A stretch of 21,464 nt of DNA from DATEAV01 sp964513155 (GTDB taxonomy: Bacteria > Chloroflexota > Anaerolineae > Anaerolineales > E44-bin32): assembly GCA_964513155.1 (NCBI GenBank), contig CAZEMA010000039.1, forward strand, positions 1 to 21,464, in the 5' to 3' direction. Positions 21,454 to 21,464 of this stretch are shown in pieces. Under the pieces are notes generated by a model. The model was not told where the DNA came from, ran no database searches, and saw only the letters and a program-made list of their open reading frames with translations. The translations under genes and the position numbers were made by a program. Within the stretch, counting starts at the first letter, position 1. Every line of letters begins with the position of its first letter.

Positions 21454-21464
21454 ATGGCCAAGGG
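21454..21464 (+). CDS. Start of a truncated gene, probably YbaB/EbfC nucleoid protein
   Basis: Only ATG GCC AAG GG is present, beginning M-A-K-G. A good GGAGG lies 6 nt upstream (21443-21447), and the frame runs off the window. The name rests on the widespread dnaX-ybaB-recR gene order and the MAK start common in YbaB; the sequence itself cannot confirm it. Confidence 0.45.

Noticed and set aside
1..21464. A CRISPR array or cas genes.
   Set aside because: The only repeats are three widely spaced 126-bp palindromic elements and single hairpins. There is no regular repeat-spacer pattern and no Cas-like protein.

Overview
This is a GC-rich (low-to-mid 60s % by eye) bacterial chromosome segment. 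It most likely comes from a Chloroflexota, Anaerolineae-like genome assembled from short reads. The taxonomic hint rests on a Firmicutes/Actinobacteria/Chloroflexi-type LexA box (GAAC-N4-GTTC) inside the lexA promoter, on secreted proteins with Thr/Pro-rich linkers, LysM and lamin-tail domains, and on a fused MetV/MetF-type reductase. This is inference, not proof. A 100-N gap flanked by the same 55 bases on both sides marks a scaffold join.

Layout. 1-2093: two GC-rich hairpins, a MetV-MetF fused methylenetetrahydrofolate reductase (minus) and the first copy of a 126-bp palindromic element. 2094-5410: a PP2C phosphatase overlapping a secreted, membrane-anchored VWA-FHA protein (minus), with a divergent 57-aa membrane peptide. 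5775-8058: a purine operon, xpt-guaA (minus; xanthine to XMP to GMP), whose probable leader holds the second element copy. 8131-8888: lexA with a textbook promoter and SOS box. 8966-10683: a methyltransferase and a lipoprotein hydrolase (minus). 10704-12425: three tRNAs (Pro-TGG, Gly-TCC, CAT), a 108-aa hypothetical, a 36-aa lysine-rich histone-like peptide and a candidate structured RNA. 12426-13057: about 630 bp with no convincing gene. 13058-17059: a GH1 beta-glucosidase and an 843-aa fusion of a secreted domain to a polysaccharide-flippase-like membrane domain. 17415-18889: a NYN/YacP-like nuclease divergent from a LysM/lamin-tail surface protein, across the scaffold gap. 19273-21464: tatA divergent from dnaX, the third element copy starting at the dnaX stop codon, and the first codons of what is probably ybaB/ebfC.

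The genes are mostly housekeeping: purine salvage, one-carbon metabolism, SOS control, replication and Tat export. Cell-surface and signalling genes are mixed in. The strongest non-ordinary signal is the repeat family. Three 126-bp, TA-bounded, fully palindromic elements share related ends and a long central stem that keeps pairing through compensatory base changes. One supplies the dnaX stop codon and one lies in the probable xpt-guaA leader. Other points worth following are the candidate ncRNA, the lysine-rich micro-protein, the flippase fusion and two probably leaderless genes with extended -10 promoters.
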